DNA of 33,967 bases. Origin: a virus. Each line of letters opens with the position of its first letter. Position 1 is the stretch's first letter. Position numbers and translations under genes: made by a program. The DNA lies in IMG/VR virus record IMGVR_UViG_3300047276_000389, positions 1-33,967 of that record; one strand, given 5' to 3'. The notes under the pieces are model-generated. The model was not told the DNA's origin and searched no databases. It saw nothing but the letters and a program-made list of their open reading frames with translations. Positions 22,777 through 30,868 of the stretch are shown here, one piece after another.

Positions 22777-23197
22777 GAAGATGTCCGAGCAGATCCCCAG
22801 CCTGAAGAATTGGGGAGGCATCCGGTCTGTGCAGCGCAGGCTGGAGCGCAGCAGCACGATCATGGCCAACAAGGAGGCGGTGGCTTACCAGCTTGTCTCC
22901 ATGGCCATGACCAATATCACGCACATCGGTACCTGGGATGAGGAGGGCCGGTTCCGCGTGAAGTCCGCTAGCGACATTCCTGAACACGCATTGGCGTCGA
23001 TCAAGAAGATCAGCGCGAAGACGGACAAGGACGGCAACTCCTATCTCGAGGTGGAGCTGTACGACAAGGTGGCCATTCTGCGCCTGCTGGCCAAGGCCAG
23101 TGGCCTGCTGGACAACCCTGATGACGGCAGCGAGAAGCCCAGCGTGATTGATGTGAACGTGGTGGCTCCTGATAGGGAGGTACGAGATGAGCCTTGA
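22763..23197 (+). CDS. terS: Terminase small subunit
   Basis: A 144-residue protein (or 138 from the ATG at 22781; neither start has a strong ribosome site). The N-terminal segment SVQRRLERSSTIMANKEAVAYQL would be the DNA-binding helical part. The last third has SYLEVELYDKVAILRLLAKASGLLD, the pattern seen near the C-terminus of many TerS proteins that form the oligomeric ring. TerS recognises the packaging site and regulates the large subunit, encoded four genes downstream. Position and size fit, and similarity is moderate. Confidence 0.7.
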   Translation: MTGSKKMSEQIPSLKNWGGIRSVQRRLERSSTIMANKEAVAYQLVSMAMTNITHIGTWDEEGRFRVKSASDIPEHALASIKKISAKTDKDGNSYLEVELYDKVAILRLLAKASGLLDNPDDGSEKPSVIDVNVVAPDREVRDEP

Positions 23198-23687
23198 AGC
23201 AATGAAGCAGGCGCTTGAGGCGCTGGAACTGTGGGGGGAGCTTGCGCCCCAATATTGGGATGAGTCTGATGAAGAACTCATCGCCGCCCTGTGCATCGCC
23301 ATTGAGCAGGCCGAGAAGCAGGAGCCGGTGGCGGTTCCGGTGGGGTATTGGCACAAAGGAACCGGAGCATTTTTCCAAGGCGGGTATCTCACGCCAGCGC
23401 AAGAACAAATGCGTAAGTCAGGGGTGATTAAGCCACTCTACCCCACCCCGCCCCAACGCCAGCCGCTGACGGATGCAGTGCGCCAGATGCGCGATGTGCA
23501 GGGTAGGGACGGCACTTGGAACTACGATCCCTATATGCACGGCCTGTACAACGGACTGGAGTTTGCCGTGTCTCTGCTTGAGCAGCGCGAGCCGCAGTTC
23601 AAGGACGCGCCCGAGAAGTGGCTGTGCGACTTGCCGAAGCCGCGCATCGTTTCTAGCGCCCACGGGATCGGGGGTGAGCATGAGTGA
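23187..23687 (+). CDS. Conserved accessory protein common in betaproteobacterial phages
   Basis: A 166-residue acidic protein with a strong AGGGAGG site seven bases before ATG 23187. The first 50 residues (MSLEAMKQALEALELWG..., then IEQAEKQEPVA) are a helical pair typical of accessory proteins in Burkholderiales phages. The second half holds GRDGTWNYDPYMHGLYNGLEFAVSLLE. The function is unknown. It sits between the two terminase genes, a location where phages often insert dispensable genes. Confidence 0.6.
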   Translation: MSLEAMKQALEALELWGELAPQYWDESDEELIAALCIAIEQAEKQEPVAVPVGYWHKGTGAFFQGGYLTPAQEQMRKSGVIKPLYPTPPQRQPLTDAVRQMRDVQGRDGTWNYDPYMHGLYNGLEFAVSLLEQREPQFKDAPEKWLCDLPKPRIVSSAHGIGGEHE

Positions 23688-23898
23688 CATCGAAACCCTA
23701 CGCGCCGCTGCCGAGCGGATCACCGCTCACAACGTGGCCCTGCGGAGCTTCCTGCTGCGCCTGCTTGACCCGGAAGACCTGGGCCATGCGGTGACCCCCG
23801 AGGTGCGCGAGAAGGCCAGCACGCTGCTATCCATGCAGAACATCTGCCCGCCCTGCAACAACCACTGCCGCCAGGGCCGCGACTGCCCCAACCGATGA
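23680..23898 (+). CDS. 72-residue protein with C-terminal cysteine cluster
   Basis: ATG 23680 overlaps the upstream gene by eight bases. The N-terminal two-thirds are helical (MSDIETLRAAAERITAHNVA). The end carries CPPCNNHCRQGRDC, four Cys and one His in a compact knot that could bind zinc. Its stop overlaps the next ATG. I do not recognise a family; a small nucleic-acid-binding or adaptor role is possible. Confidence 0.6.
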   Translation: MSDIETLRAAAERITAHNVALRSFLLRLLDPEDLGHAVTPEVREKASTLLSMQNICPPCNNHCRQGRDCPNR

Positions 23899-24152
23899 AG
23901 CGCCGCTGCTCCTGCCATCCCTTGAGCGCCTTCCACTGGCGCGACCCTGGCTACCCCACCCTGATTCAGTGGTCGGATCTGAACAAGAGCCAGGTGACCT
24001 CGGAGCGGTCAAGCGAGGTGGTCAACGCCAAGCGGGCCGATGGTGTGGATGTAGCCTTCATTCCCGGCCTGTCCAAGCGCGTCCTGCAGATCAGGATCGA
24101 ACCCCGGCTCTTCCACGTTTTCAGCAAAGCACGAACCCATGGCAAGAACTAA
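23895..24152 (+). CDS. 85-residue basic protein overlapping the terminase start
   Basis: ATG 23895 overlaps the preceding stop. The protein (MKRRCSCHPLSAFHWRDPGY) is basic and strand-rich, with two early cysteines and a His nearby (CSCH), and ends 14 bases inside the large terminase gene. It may be a small terminase- or DNA-associated factor. No motif identifies it. Confidence 0.55.
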   Translation: MKRRCSCHPLSAFHWRDPGYPTLIQWSDLNKSQVTSERSSEVVNAKRADGVDVAFIPGLSKRVLQIRIEPRLFHVFSKARTHGKN

Positions 24153-25701
24153 AGAGCAATCCGACAAGGCCGTGGCCGCATCCGGCCTGCGCCTGGACTT
24201 CAGCAAGTCCCCGGTCATCTACGACTTCATTCAGAGCAATGCCTTCGTGCAGGGCATCATGGGGCCGGTGGGGTCGGGCAAGTCCTACGGCTGCGCCTCC
24301 AAGATCTTCATCAAGGCGGTGCAGCAAAAGCCCAGCCCCGTGGACAACATCCGCTACAGCCGCTGGGCGGTGGTGCGAAACAGCTACCCGATGCTGAAGA
24401 CCACCACCATCAAGACCTGGCTGGATCTGTTCCCCGAGTCCACCTTCGGCCCGATGCTGTGGACACCGCCCATCACCCATCACATCCGGCTGCCGGCCCG
24501 CGACGGGGCCGCCGGCATTGACTGCGAGGTGATCTTCCTGGCCCTTGACCAGCCCAAGGATGTCCGCAAGCTGCTCTCGCTTGAGCTGACGGGTGCGTGG
24601 GTCAACGAGGCCCGCGAGTTGCCCAAGGCGGTGATCGACGGCCTGACGCACCGGGTCGGTCGCTACCCGACCAAGCGCGATGGCGGCGCGACCTGGCACG
24701 GCATCTGGATGGACACGAACCCCATGGACGACGATCACTGGTGGTTCAACATGGCCGAGAAGGAAAAGATGTCCGGGCCGTATGCCTGGAAGTTCTGGAA
24801 GCAGCCCGGCGGCGTGGTCGAGGTGGACACCGATGCCCTGCCCGAGAACCCCGAGGCCAACGATCATGTGCTGTCGGCTGGCAAGTGGTGGAAGGTCAAC
24901 CCCAAGGCTGAGAACATCAACAACCTGCCCGCCGGCTACTACCCGCAGATGCTGCTGGGCAAGAGCCTGGATTGGATCCGCTGCTACGCCGGCGGCATCT
25001 ACACCTACGTCCAGGAAGGCCGCCCGGTCTGGCCCGAGTACGAGGACGGCACCATGTCCGGCGACACCGAGGTGGCCCCGGATGTGCCCATCCAGGTCGG
25101 CCTGGACTTCGGCCTGACGCCCGCGGCCACCATTGGCCAACGCCTACCCAATGGCCGCTGGCTGATCCACAAGGAGATCGTCACCTTTGACATGGGCCTC
25201 GAGCGTTTCGGCATGGAGCTGCTTGCCCTGCTGAACCAGCACTACCCCAACCACCAGGTGCTGCTGTGGGGTGACCCCGCGGGCATGGCCAGGGATGCGA
25301 TCTACGAGGTGACCAGCTTCGACTTCCTGCGGACGCTGGGCCTACGGGCGCAGCCCACTGCCAGCAACGACTTCAAGGTGCGCCGCGAGGCTGCAGCTGC
25401 ACCCATGCAGCGACTGATCGCGGGCAAGCCGGGCCTCATTGTGAACAGGGAATGCAAACTCCTCCGCAAGGCACTCGGCGGTGGATACCATTTTAAGCGC
25501 GTGTCTGTGGGTGCCGGTCAAGAGCGTTTCCGCGATGCCCCCAACAAGAACGAGCATTCGCACATCGGCGACTCCTTCGGCTACCTGATGCTGGGCGGCG
25601 GCGAGTACAACCGCATGACCCGCACCCCCAGCCTCGGCGGCAGGCCCATGAACCAGACGGTCATCATGCAGCAGGACTTCGATATTTTCGGGGCGCGATA
25701 G
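24139..25701 (+). CDS. terL: Terminase large subunit
   Basis: A 520-residue packaging motor. The ATPase half has Walker A GPVGSGKS (residues 42-49), a Walker B-like TGAWVNEARE with Glu157, and the coupling motif MDTNPMDDDHW (191-201). The nuclease half shows the RNase H-fold acidic residues in GLDFG (Asp323), WGDPAG (Asp379) and HIGDSF (Asp478). It pumps DNA into the procapsid through the portal and cuts the concatemer. With permuted ends and no fixed terminal repeat visible, headful cutting is likely. Length and motif order are normal. Confidence 0.95.
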   Translation: MARTKEQSDKAVAASGLRLDFSKSPVIYDFIQSNAFVQGIMGPVGSGKSYGCASKIFIKAVQQKPSPVDNIRYSRWAVVRNSYPMLKTTTIKTWLDLFPESTFGPMLWTPPITHHIRLPARDGAAGIDCEVIFLALDQPKDVRKLLSLELTGAWVNEARELPKAVIDGLTHRVGRYPTKRDGGATWHGIWMDTNPMDDDHWWFNMAEKEKMSGPYAWKFWKQPGGVVEVDTDALPENPEANDHVLSAGKWWKVNPKAENINNLPAGYYPQMLLGKSLDWIRCYAGGIYTYVQEGRPVWPEYEDGTMSGDTEVAPDVPIQVGLDFGLTPAATIGQRLPNGRWLIHKEIVTFDMGLERFGMELLALLNQHYPNHQVLLWGDPAGMARDAIYEVTSFDFLRTLGLRAQPTASNDFKVRREAAAAPMQRLIAGKPGLIVNRECKLLRKALGGGYHFKRVSVGAGQERFRDAPNKNEHSHIGDSFGYLMLGGGEYNRMTRTPSLGGRPMNQTVIMQQDFDIFGAR

Positions 25702-25720
25702 CGTGGCGACATCAGACGGC

Positions 25721-25748
25721 TTGCACTCTGTACAGCCCCCAATAGAAT
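25721..25748 (+). promoter_or_regulatory. Candidate promoter with embedded TGTACAGCCCC motif
   Basis: TTGCAC (25721-25726) and TAGAAT (25743-25748) are 16 bases apart in the gap after the terminase. Between them lies TGTACAGCCCC (25729-25739), a motif shared with the divergent control region at 18.1 kb. The expected transcript start would be only a few bases before ATG 25757, so the message may have almost no leader. Confidence 0.4.
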
Positions 25749-25756
25749 CCGTTGGT

Positions 25757-26230
25757 ATGAGTACCGATCTCGCCCTGCTGCCGGAGCCTGGCCTGCCAGC
25801 GCCCATTGCGCGGGGCAAGATCATGGCCATCCAGCGTGCGTGCCAGGGGCTGCCTGATGGCCAGCGCATGGATGAGTCCCCGCCGCTCAAGCACCACCTT
25901 GCGCCAGGCATCTACGCCCGCGAGATCCACCTGCCGGCGGGCACGCTGGTGGTGGGCAAGATCCACCGTCATCGTCACTTCAACATCATCAGCAAGGGCC
26001 GCATCACCTGCTACACCGAGTACGGCCTGGAGCATCACACCGCGCCCTCGAGCTTCATCTCTGAGGCTGGCACCAAGCGCCTGGTCTACACGCATGAGGA
26101 TGCGATCTGGACGACGATCCATCCGAACCCGGATGACGAGCAGGACATCACCAAGCTCGAGGAGCGGTACACCGCGCTCGAGTACGCCGAGCTGGGCATG
26201 GAAGTCATTGAAAAGGAGTTAATCACATGA
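25757..26230 (+). CDS. Cupin-like phage protein
   Basis: A 157-residue protein from ATG 25757; an in-frame GTG at 25703 would add 18 residues upstream but runs through the promoter-like region. The segment PGIYAREIHLPAGTLVVGKI then HRHRHFNIISKGR (residues about 50-82) is a cupin barrel motif with histidines 70, 72 and 74, and the second half has GTKRLVYTHEDAIWTTIH (His113 and His122). Similar proteins sit between terminase and portal in many podoviruses. It might bind a metal ion and be structural; no enzyme activity can be named. Confidence 0.7.
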   Translation: MSTDLALLPEPGLPAPIARGKIMAIQRACQGLPDGQRMDESPPLKHHLAPGIYAREIHLPAGTLVVGKIHRHRHFNIISKGRITCYTEYGLEHHTAPSSFISEAGTKRLVYTHEDAIWTTIHPNPDDEQDITKLEERYTALEYAELGMEVIEKELIT

Positions 26231-26676
26231 GCTATTTCATCTCCGGGGCGATCATCCTCACCGCTGGGGTGAACGCCTACCAGGCCAACAAGAGCCGACA
26301 GCAGGCATCTGATGACCAGCGCAAGGCGCTGCAGCAGCAGGCCGAGGACGCCGCGGCCATGCGCCAGCAGATCTCGCGTCAGACCGAGACGTATGCCGCG
26401 CAGGCCGCGTCCCTGCAGCAGCAGGCTGAGACGGCTCGCCAGCAGTTCGAGCTGTCGGCTCAGTCCTACAAGGACAACAAGCTGGCCATGGAGAACAAGG
26501 CCAAGGAAGTCCAGGCTGCTGCCGATGAGGAGCGCCGCAAGGCCGCTGCTGCCGAGGCTTCTGCCCTTCGCGCACGCACCCGCGGTGGCCGCCGCTCGCT
26601 GCTGTCTGGTGAGCGCATGGACGCCGAGCTGGGCGTGGGCATGGCCCTGGGCAACAACACCGGGATGTTGCAGTAA
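26227..26676 (+). CDS. Coiled-coil protein with hydrophobic N-terminus, near the portal
   Basis: A 149-residue protein behind a strong AAGGAG site. Residues 1-17 (MSYFISGAIILTAGVNA) are hydrophobic and could be a membrane segment or buried helix. The rest is one long Gln/Ala/Glu-rich helix up to RTRGGRRSLLSGERMD. The design resembles the 1190 protein and other small ejection proteins. I infer a virion or head-neck role from position and composition. The stop overlaps the next ATG by one base. Confidence 0.55.
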   Translation: MSYFISGAIILTAGVNAYQANKSRQQASDDQRKALQQQAEDAAAMRQQISRQTETYAAQAASLQQQAETARQQFELSAQSYKDNKLAMENKAKEVQAAADEERRKAAAAEASALRARTRGGRRSLLSGERMDAELGVGMALGNNTGMLQ

Positions 26677-27254
26677 TGGCCACCCGGATGACTCAGGTGA
26701 ACCTGGCGCGGCTGTCCCGCCGCACGGGTGGCCTCGACCGTCTGGCCGGCCAGTACAAGCAGCAAGTAGCGGCCATGACCGATGAGTACTCCCAGGCATT
26801 CGGGGACTATTCGCGGCGCGTGAGCGCGACCATGGCCCCATACGAGGAGGCTGTGCGCCAGTACCAGACCACCACCCAGCCGCGTTACCAGCAGCAGGTG
26901 GCCGACTACAACGCCAAGCTGGAGGCCTACCGCCAGCAGCTCGCGGATCTGGAAAAGGATCCCGTGGTGGAGAAGACGGGTGAGCGCGAATACCGCACCT
27001 GGTACGGCAAGAAGAAGACCGAGCAGTTCACCTACTACGAGCCGAAAGAGATCCCGACCTTCACCGAGAAGCTGCCTGAGCTGCCGGACGCCCCGATGGC
27101 CCCGCAGATCGAGCAGTTCGACTCCTCGCAGTTTGAAGGCAAGCGCCAGATGGCCAGCGCACAGCTGCAGCGCGAAGTGGGCGAGCGCCGGGCTGCACGC
27201 CTGCAGGCTACCCGTCGCACCGCTCGCACGATGTTGGGAGGTGTCAAAGCATGA
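26676..27254 (+). CDS. Helical Tyr/Gln-rich protein, probable virion component
   Basis: A 192-residue protein (MATRMTQVNLARLSRRTGGL) with a Tyr/Gln-rich coiled coil (about 20-100: YSQAFGDYSRRVSATMAPYE), a charged loop around 100-140 and a basic C-terminus (RRAARLQATRRTARTMLGG). It pairs with the preceding coiled-coil gene and lies in the pre-portal block. It is probably a structural or assembly protein. No enzymatic motif was seen. Confidence 0.55.
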   Translation: MATRMTQVNLARLSRRTGGLDRLAGQYKQQVAAMTDEYSQAFGDYSRRVSATMAPYEEAVRQYQTTTQPRYQQQVADYNAKLEAYRQQLADLEKDPVVEKTGEREYRTWYGKKKTEQFTYYEPKEIPTFTEKLPELPDAPMAPQIEQFDSSQFEGKRQMASAQLQREVGERRAARLQATRRTARTMLGGVKA

Positions 27255-27421
27255 AGACCAAGGTCGAGAAAGTGATGCACGAGTACAAGGCCGGGACGCT
27301 GAAGTCCAGCTCCGGCGACAAGGTCACCAACCGCAAGCAGGCCATTGCCATCGCGCTGTCCGAGCAGGAACGCTCCCGCAGCAAGCGCAAGAACGGACTG
27401 ATGAAGGGAGCCAAGGTATGA
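27251..27421 (+). CDS. DUF6496-like small basic protein
   Basis: A 56-residue Lys-rich protein from ATG 27251. KVMHEYKAGTLKSSSGDKVT followed by NRKQAIAIALSEQ is the pattern of the small family DUF6496, found beside portal genes in many phages. The basic charge suggests nucleic acid binding. It overlaps both neighbours (ATGA). Confidence 0.65.
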   Translation: MKTKVEKVMHEYKAGTLKSSSGDKVTNRKQAIAIALSEQERSRSKRKNGLMKGAKV

Positions 27422-27603
27422 AGATCGAAATCTCCATCGAGAAGGATGGCGAGTACAAGGACAAGCCGGGCGAGATGGAAAAGCCTGAGCTGGAGGATGA
27501 GCAGAAGGTCGCCATCGGCAAGAAGCTCAAGAAGAACCTCACGCTGACGCGCATGGAGCGCAGCCTCCTGGCCGAGTACCTGCTCAAGGAGGAGGACGAC
27601 TGA
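27418..27603 (+). CDS. 61-residue charged protein
   Basis: Starts at ATG 27418 (MKIEISIEKDGEYKDKPGEM), overlapping the upstream stop and sharing one base with the next ATG. It has a strand-like start and then a Lys/Glu-rich helix (LKKNLTLTRMERSLLAEYLL). The function is unknown; it belongs to the run of small charged genes before the portal. Confidence 0.55.
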   Translation: MKIEISIEKDGEYKDKPGEMEKPELEDEQKVAIGKKLKKNLTLTRMERSLLAEYLLKEEDD

Positions 27604-27761
27604 TGAAAGAAGTCTGGGAAAAGCCCCGGCCCAAGGATCTGGGTAAGCCCAAAGAGCTGTCCTCCGCGCAGAAGGCCAACGCCATGCGCCGGGCGCAGAA
27701 GGCCGGGCGGCCCTACCCAAATCTCATCGACAACATGGCGGCAGCCAAGGCCAAGAAGTGA
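27603..27761 (+). CDS. 52-residue basic protein of the portal block
   Basis: ATG 27603 shares a base with the preceding stop, and TGA ends at 27761, overlapping the next GTG. It begins MKEVWEKPRPKDLGKPKELS and contains AQKANAMRRAQKAGRPYPNL, a motif I know from tiny phage proteins next to the connector gene. It is highly basic and may bind DNA or the connector. The role is unknown. Confidence 0.6.
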   Translation: MKEVWEKPRPKDLGKPKELSSAQKANAMRRAQKAGRPYPNLIDNMAAAKAKK

Positions 27762-28081
27762 GCAAGCTCAAAGACCCCGACGGTGGCCTGACCGAGGCCG
27801 GGCGGCGGCACTACGAGCGCACGGGCGAGAGCAAGAACCTGCAGCCCGGCGTGAAGGAGTCCACCCCCTCGGGCGAGCGTGCCCGCCGTAAGGGTTCCTT
27901 CCTCACCCGCTTCTACACCGACCCGAGCGGCCCGCTGGTCAAGGACAACGGCGAACCGACGCGCCTGGCCCTGGCCGCTCGCGCATGGGGAGAACCAGCC
28001 CCGCGCACCGCCGGCGCTGCCGCCCGCCTCGCCGCCAAGGGCCGCAACCTGCTGGCCAAGTACAAAGCCGAAAAGGACTGA
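27758..28081 (+). CDS. DUF6321-like protein
   Basis: A 107-residue protein from GTG 27758. The blocks LKDPDGGLTEAGRRHYERTG, ARRKGSFLTRFYTDPSGPLV and PTRLALAARAWGEPAPRT match the conserved family DUF6321, found in podoviruses and cyanophages just before the portal gene. It is basic and soluble. The function is unknown; a role in head assembly or DNA handling is plausible. Confidence 0.68.
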   Translation: MSKLKDPDGGLTEAGRRHYERTGESKNLQPGVKESTPSGERARRKGSFLTRFYTDPSGPLVKDNGEPTRLALAARAWGEPAPRTAGAAARLAAKGRNLLAKYKAEKD

Positions 28082-28088
28082 TTGCATC

Positions 28089-29702
28089 ATGGAATACAAA
28101 GACAAAAGCGGTGGGATGCGCCTGACCCCCGAGCAGATCATCAAGCGCCAGGACGTTGCCCAGAAGAAGAAGGACGAGTTCCAGGCGCTCTACATGGACG
28201 CCTACGAATTCGCCTTGCCCCAGCGCCAGCTCTACGGGGTCTGGGAGGGCGGCTACACCGGCAAGAACAAGATGACGCGGGTCTTCGACTCGACGGCCAT
28301 CAACTCCACCCAGCGGTTCGCCAACCGGCTGCAGAGCGTTGTCTTCCCGCCACAGCGAAAGTGGTGCCGCCTGGATGCCGGCAGCGACATCCCCGCCGAC
28401 CGCAAGCAGACCGCCCAGGCCGTGCTGGAGCTGTACGGCGACAAGATGTTCACCGTCCTGCGTCAGTCCAACTTCGACATCGCCATGGGCGAGTTCCTGC
28501 TCGACCTGGCCGTGGGCACCGCCTGCATGATGGTGCAGCCCGGCGACGATGTCAGCCCGATCAACTTCATCCCGGTGCCCCTGTTCCTGGTTACCTACGA
28601 GGAGGGCGCGAACGGCCAGGTGGACAACGTCTACCGCAAGATCCGCATGAAGGCCGAGTCCATCCAGCGCCAGTGGCCGGACGCCAAGATCGAGGGCCAG
28701 CTCGCCCGCCTGATCCAGGACAAGCCCACCGAGGATGTGGAGCTGCTCGAGGCCACCATCTTCGACGCCAAGCGGGGCGACTACTGCTACCACGTTATCT
28801 ACTCGCAGGGCAAAGACGAGCTGGTCTACCGCCGGCGCAAGTCCAGCCCCTGGGTGATCTCGCGCTACATGAAGGTGGCCGGTGAGATCTATGGCCGCGG
28901 CCCCCTGATGACGGCCCTGCCGGACATCAAGACCCTGAACAAGACCATCGAGCTGCTGCTCAAGAACGCCAGCCTGGCGGTGTCCGGGGTCTACACGGCT
29001 GCCGACGATGGTGTGCTGAACCCCAACACGGTCAAGCTGGCACCGGGGGCCATCATCCCCGTGGCCCGCAACGGTGGCCCGCAAGGCCCGGCCCTGGCCG
29101 CCCTGCCACGCTCCGGCGACTTCAACGTGAGCCAGCTGGTCATCAACGACCTGCGCTCCAACGTCAAGCGGATCCTGCTGGATGAGTCCCTGCCGCCGGA
29201 CAACATGAGCGCCCGGTCGGCCACCGAGATCGTGGAGCGCATGAAGGAGCTGTCCCAGAACCTGGGCAGCGCCTTCGGTCGCCTCATCAACGAAACCATG
29301 ATCCCGCTGGTGGCCAAGATCCTCGAGGTGATGGACGAGCGCGGCCTGATCGACCTGCCCCTGCGGGTCAACGGCCTGGAGGTGCGCGTGGTGCCGGAAG
29401 CCCCGCTCGCCCAGGCCCAGGCCATGGACGAGGTGCAGGCCATCATGCAGTACGCCCAGATCATGCAGGGCTTCGGTGCCGATGGTGCTGTGGCCCTCAA
29501 GAATGAGGTGCTTCCTGACTACCTGGCCGAGAAGCTGGGTGTGCCCGCCTCCGTCCGCAACACCCGTGAGGAGCGTGCTGTGCTGCTCGAGGAGGCCCAG
29601 AAGGCCCAGCAGGCCCAGATCATCGCCCAGGGTATGGCGCAGCAAGCGCAGGCCCAGGCAGCCGGCGGCATGGCTCCTGCCCCTGAAGGGATGCCCGCAT
29701 GA
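28089..29702 (+). CDS. Head-tail connector (portal) protein
   Basis: A 537-residue protein from ATG 28089, nearly the length of T7 gp8 (536). Signature parts include MDAYEFALPQRQLYGVWEGG, VFDSTAINSTQRFANRLQSVVFPPQRKWCRL, YMKVAGEIYGRGPLMTALPDIKTLN and DESLPPDNMSARSATEIVERM, typical of the podoviral head-to-tail connecting family. It forms the dodecameric ring through which DNA is packaged and ejected. The C-terminal 60 residues are Gln/Ala-rich and flexible. Its stop overlaps the next gene's ATG. Confidence 0.93.
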   Translation: MEYKDKSGGMRLTPEQIIKRQDVAQKKKDEFQALYMDAYEFALPQRQLYGVWEGGYTGKNKMTRVFDSTAINSTQRFANRLQSVVFPPQRKWCRLDAGSDIPADRKQTAQAVLELYGDKMFTVLRQSNFDIAMGEFLLDLAVGTACMMVQPGDDVSPINFIPVPLFLVTYEEGANGQVDNVYRKIRMKAESIQRQWPDAKIEGQLARLIQDKPTEDVELLEATIFDAKRGDYCYHVIYSQGKDELVYRRRKSSPWVISRYMKVAGEIYGRGPLMTALPDIKTLNKTIELLLKNASLAVSGVYTAADDGVLNPNTVKLAPGAIIPVARNGGPQGPALAALPRSGDFNVSQLVINDLRSNVKRILLDESLPPDNMSARSATEIVERMKELSQNLGSAFGRLINETMIPLVAKILEVMDERGLIDLPLRVNGLEVRVVPEAPLAQAQAMDEVQAIMQYAQIMQGFGADGAVALKNEVLPDYLAEKLGVPASVRNTREERAVLLEEAQKAQQAQIIAQGMAQQAQAQAAGGMAPAPEGMPA

Positions 29703-29962
29703 GCTGGGAAGAGCTGGAAGCCATCGGCCAGACGGATGACATCCGCGAGGCCACGCAAAAGCGCGAAGACCTAGCCCGCCTGTGCCTGCGGGTGCTGGGC
29801 AGCGAGGACGGCCAGAAGCTCCTGGAGTGGCTGCGCGAGATGTATGTGGATGTGCCCGTTGCCGTGCCGGGCGCTGATCCCTCCCACGCCTTCTATGCCG
29901 AGGGGCAGAGGAACGTGGTGCGGGACTTGATAGCGCGGATCAACCAAGCAAGGAAGCTGTAA
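29699..29962 (+). CDS. Bbp19-like small protein
   Basis: An 87-residue protein (MSWEELEAIGQTDDIREATQ) with LCLRVLGSEDGQKLLEWLRE and PGADPSHAFYAEGQRNVVRD, the latter matching small proteins next to portal genes in Bordetella phage BPP-1 (Bbp19) and related podoviruses. It is soluble and alpha-helical. The role is probably in head assembly but unproven. Confidence 0.7.
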   Translation: MSWEELEAIGQTDDIREATQKREDLARLCLRVLGSEDGQKLLEWLREMYVDVPVAVPGADPSHAFYAEGQRNVVRDLIARINQARKL

Positions 29963-29966
29963 GCCA

Positions 29967-30752
29967 ATGAGCGACACCAACGACCAACCCGGCGGCGAGT
30001 CCACCGGCCTATTGGACTCGGTCACCGTCGAAGACCCAAACACCCCTGCCGAGCCGCAGAAGGCCGAGATCCCCCACCGGGCAGACCCCGCCACCGCAAC
30101 TGCGGCAGCCCCGACCGCAACTGCGGACGACAAGCCGCCGGAGTGGATGCCCGAGAACTTCCTCAAGGACGGCAAACCCGACTATGAGGCGCTGGCCAAG
30201 TCCTGGCGCGACCTGCGCGGCAAGATCAGCAAGGGTGCCCACAATGCTCCAGCTGACGGGAAGTACAACTTAAGTGCTTTCGGGGACAAGGGTGAGGAGA
30301 ACCCCATCGGCCAGACCCTGGCGGGATGGGCCAAGGAGAACGGCATCAGCGCGGCTGCCTTTGAGGAGCTGACCAACAAGATCAGCGCCCAGGCCCAGGA
30401 GATCATGGGCGCTGACATGGTCGATCCCAAGGCCGAGATGGCCAAGCTGGGGCCGAATGCCAACGCCGTGGTCAACGGCATGGTGGATTGGGCGCGTGGC
30501 CTGGTGAACAAGGGCGTCTGGGCCAAGGAGGACTTCGAGGAGTTCAAGATCATGGGCGGCACCGCCCGTGGTCTGCAGGCGCTGCTCAAGATCCGCGAGG
30601 CCTACGAGGGCCGGGTGCCCATCGAATCGGTGCCGGTGGACGGTGCGCCCACCAAGGAGGATCTGTACCAGATGGTGGCAGACCCCAAGTACAAGACCGA
30701 CGCGGCCTATCGCCAGAAGGTCGAGCGCCTGTTCGCACAGACGCTGGGATAG
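29967..30752 (+). CDS. Capsid scaffolding protein
   Basis: A 261-residue acidic protein between portal and capsid genes. Residues 1-60 are disordered and Ala/Thr/Pro-rich. EWMPENFLKDGKPDYEALAKSWRDLR (about 59-84) is the motif found in podoviral scaffold proteins. The remainder is helical, ending in a charged C-terminal segment (TDAAYRQKVERLFAQTLG) that would bind the capsid subunit. It guides procapsid assembly and leaves before or during packaging. A strong terminator follows. Confidence 0.8.
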   Translation: MSDTNDQPGGESTGLLDSVTVEDPNTPAEPQKAEIPHRADPATATAAAPTATADDKPPEWMPENFLKDGKPDYEALAKSWRDLRGKISKGAHNAPADGKYNLSAFGDKGEENPIGQTLAGWAKENGISAAAFEELTNKISAQAQEIMGADMVDPKAEMAKLGPNANAVVNGMVDWARGLVNKGVWAKEDFEEFKIMGGTARGLQALLKIREAYEGRVPIESVPVDGAPTKEDLYQMVADPKYKTDAAYRQKVERLFAQTLG

Positions 30753-30789
30753 TGTCTCCAAGGTTGCGGCAATCTTGCCGTTGCCACTT

Positions 30790-30819
30790 GCCCCGGCCTA
30801 ACCCGCCGGGGCTTTTTTT
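30790..30819 (+). terminator. Rho-independent terminator after the scaffold gene
   Basis: A perfect 8-base stem, gccccggc (30790-30797) pairing with gccggggc (30805-30812), with a 7-base loop and seven T. It lies 37 bases after the scaffold stop and just before a promoter, separating capsid transcription from the upstream message. Confidence 0.92.
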
Positions 30820-30841
30820 GTCCAAAGCCCCAAGGGGGGTA

Positions 30842-30868
30842 TTGACAAAGGCGAATTCGTCCTACAAT
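30842..30868 (+). promoter_or_regulatory. Major capsid gene promoter
   Basis: TTGACA (30842-30847, perfect consensus) and TACAAT (30863-30868, five of six) with a 15-base spacer, directly after the terminator. The short spacer may be relaxed by an activator. The transcript would carry a leader of about 135 bases before the capsid ATG, with a GAGG ribosome site about nine bases upstream of it. This gives separate, high expression of capsid protein by host-type RNA polymerase. Confidence 0.7.

Noticed and set aside
685-25734. TGTACA as a genome-wide operator
   Set aside because: The hexamer occurs in several coding regions in frame as part of Tyr codons, at about the number expected by chance. 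Only the extended intergenic form with GCCCC was kept.
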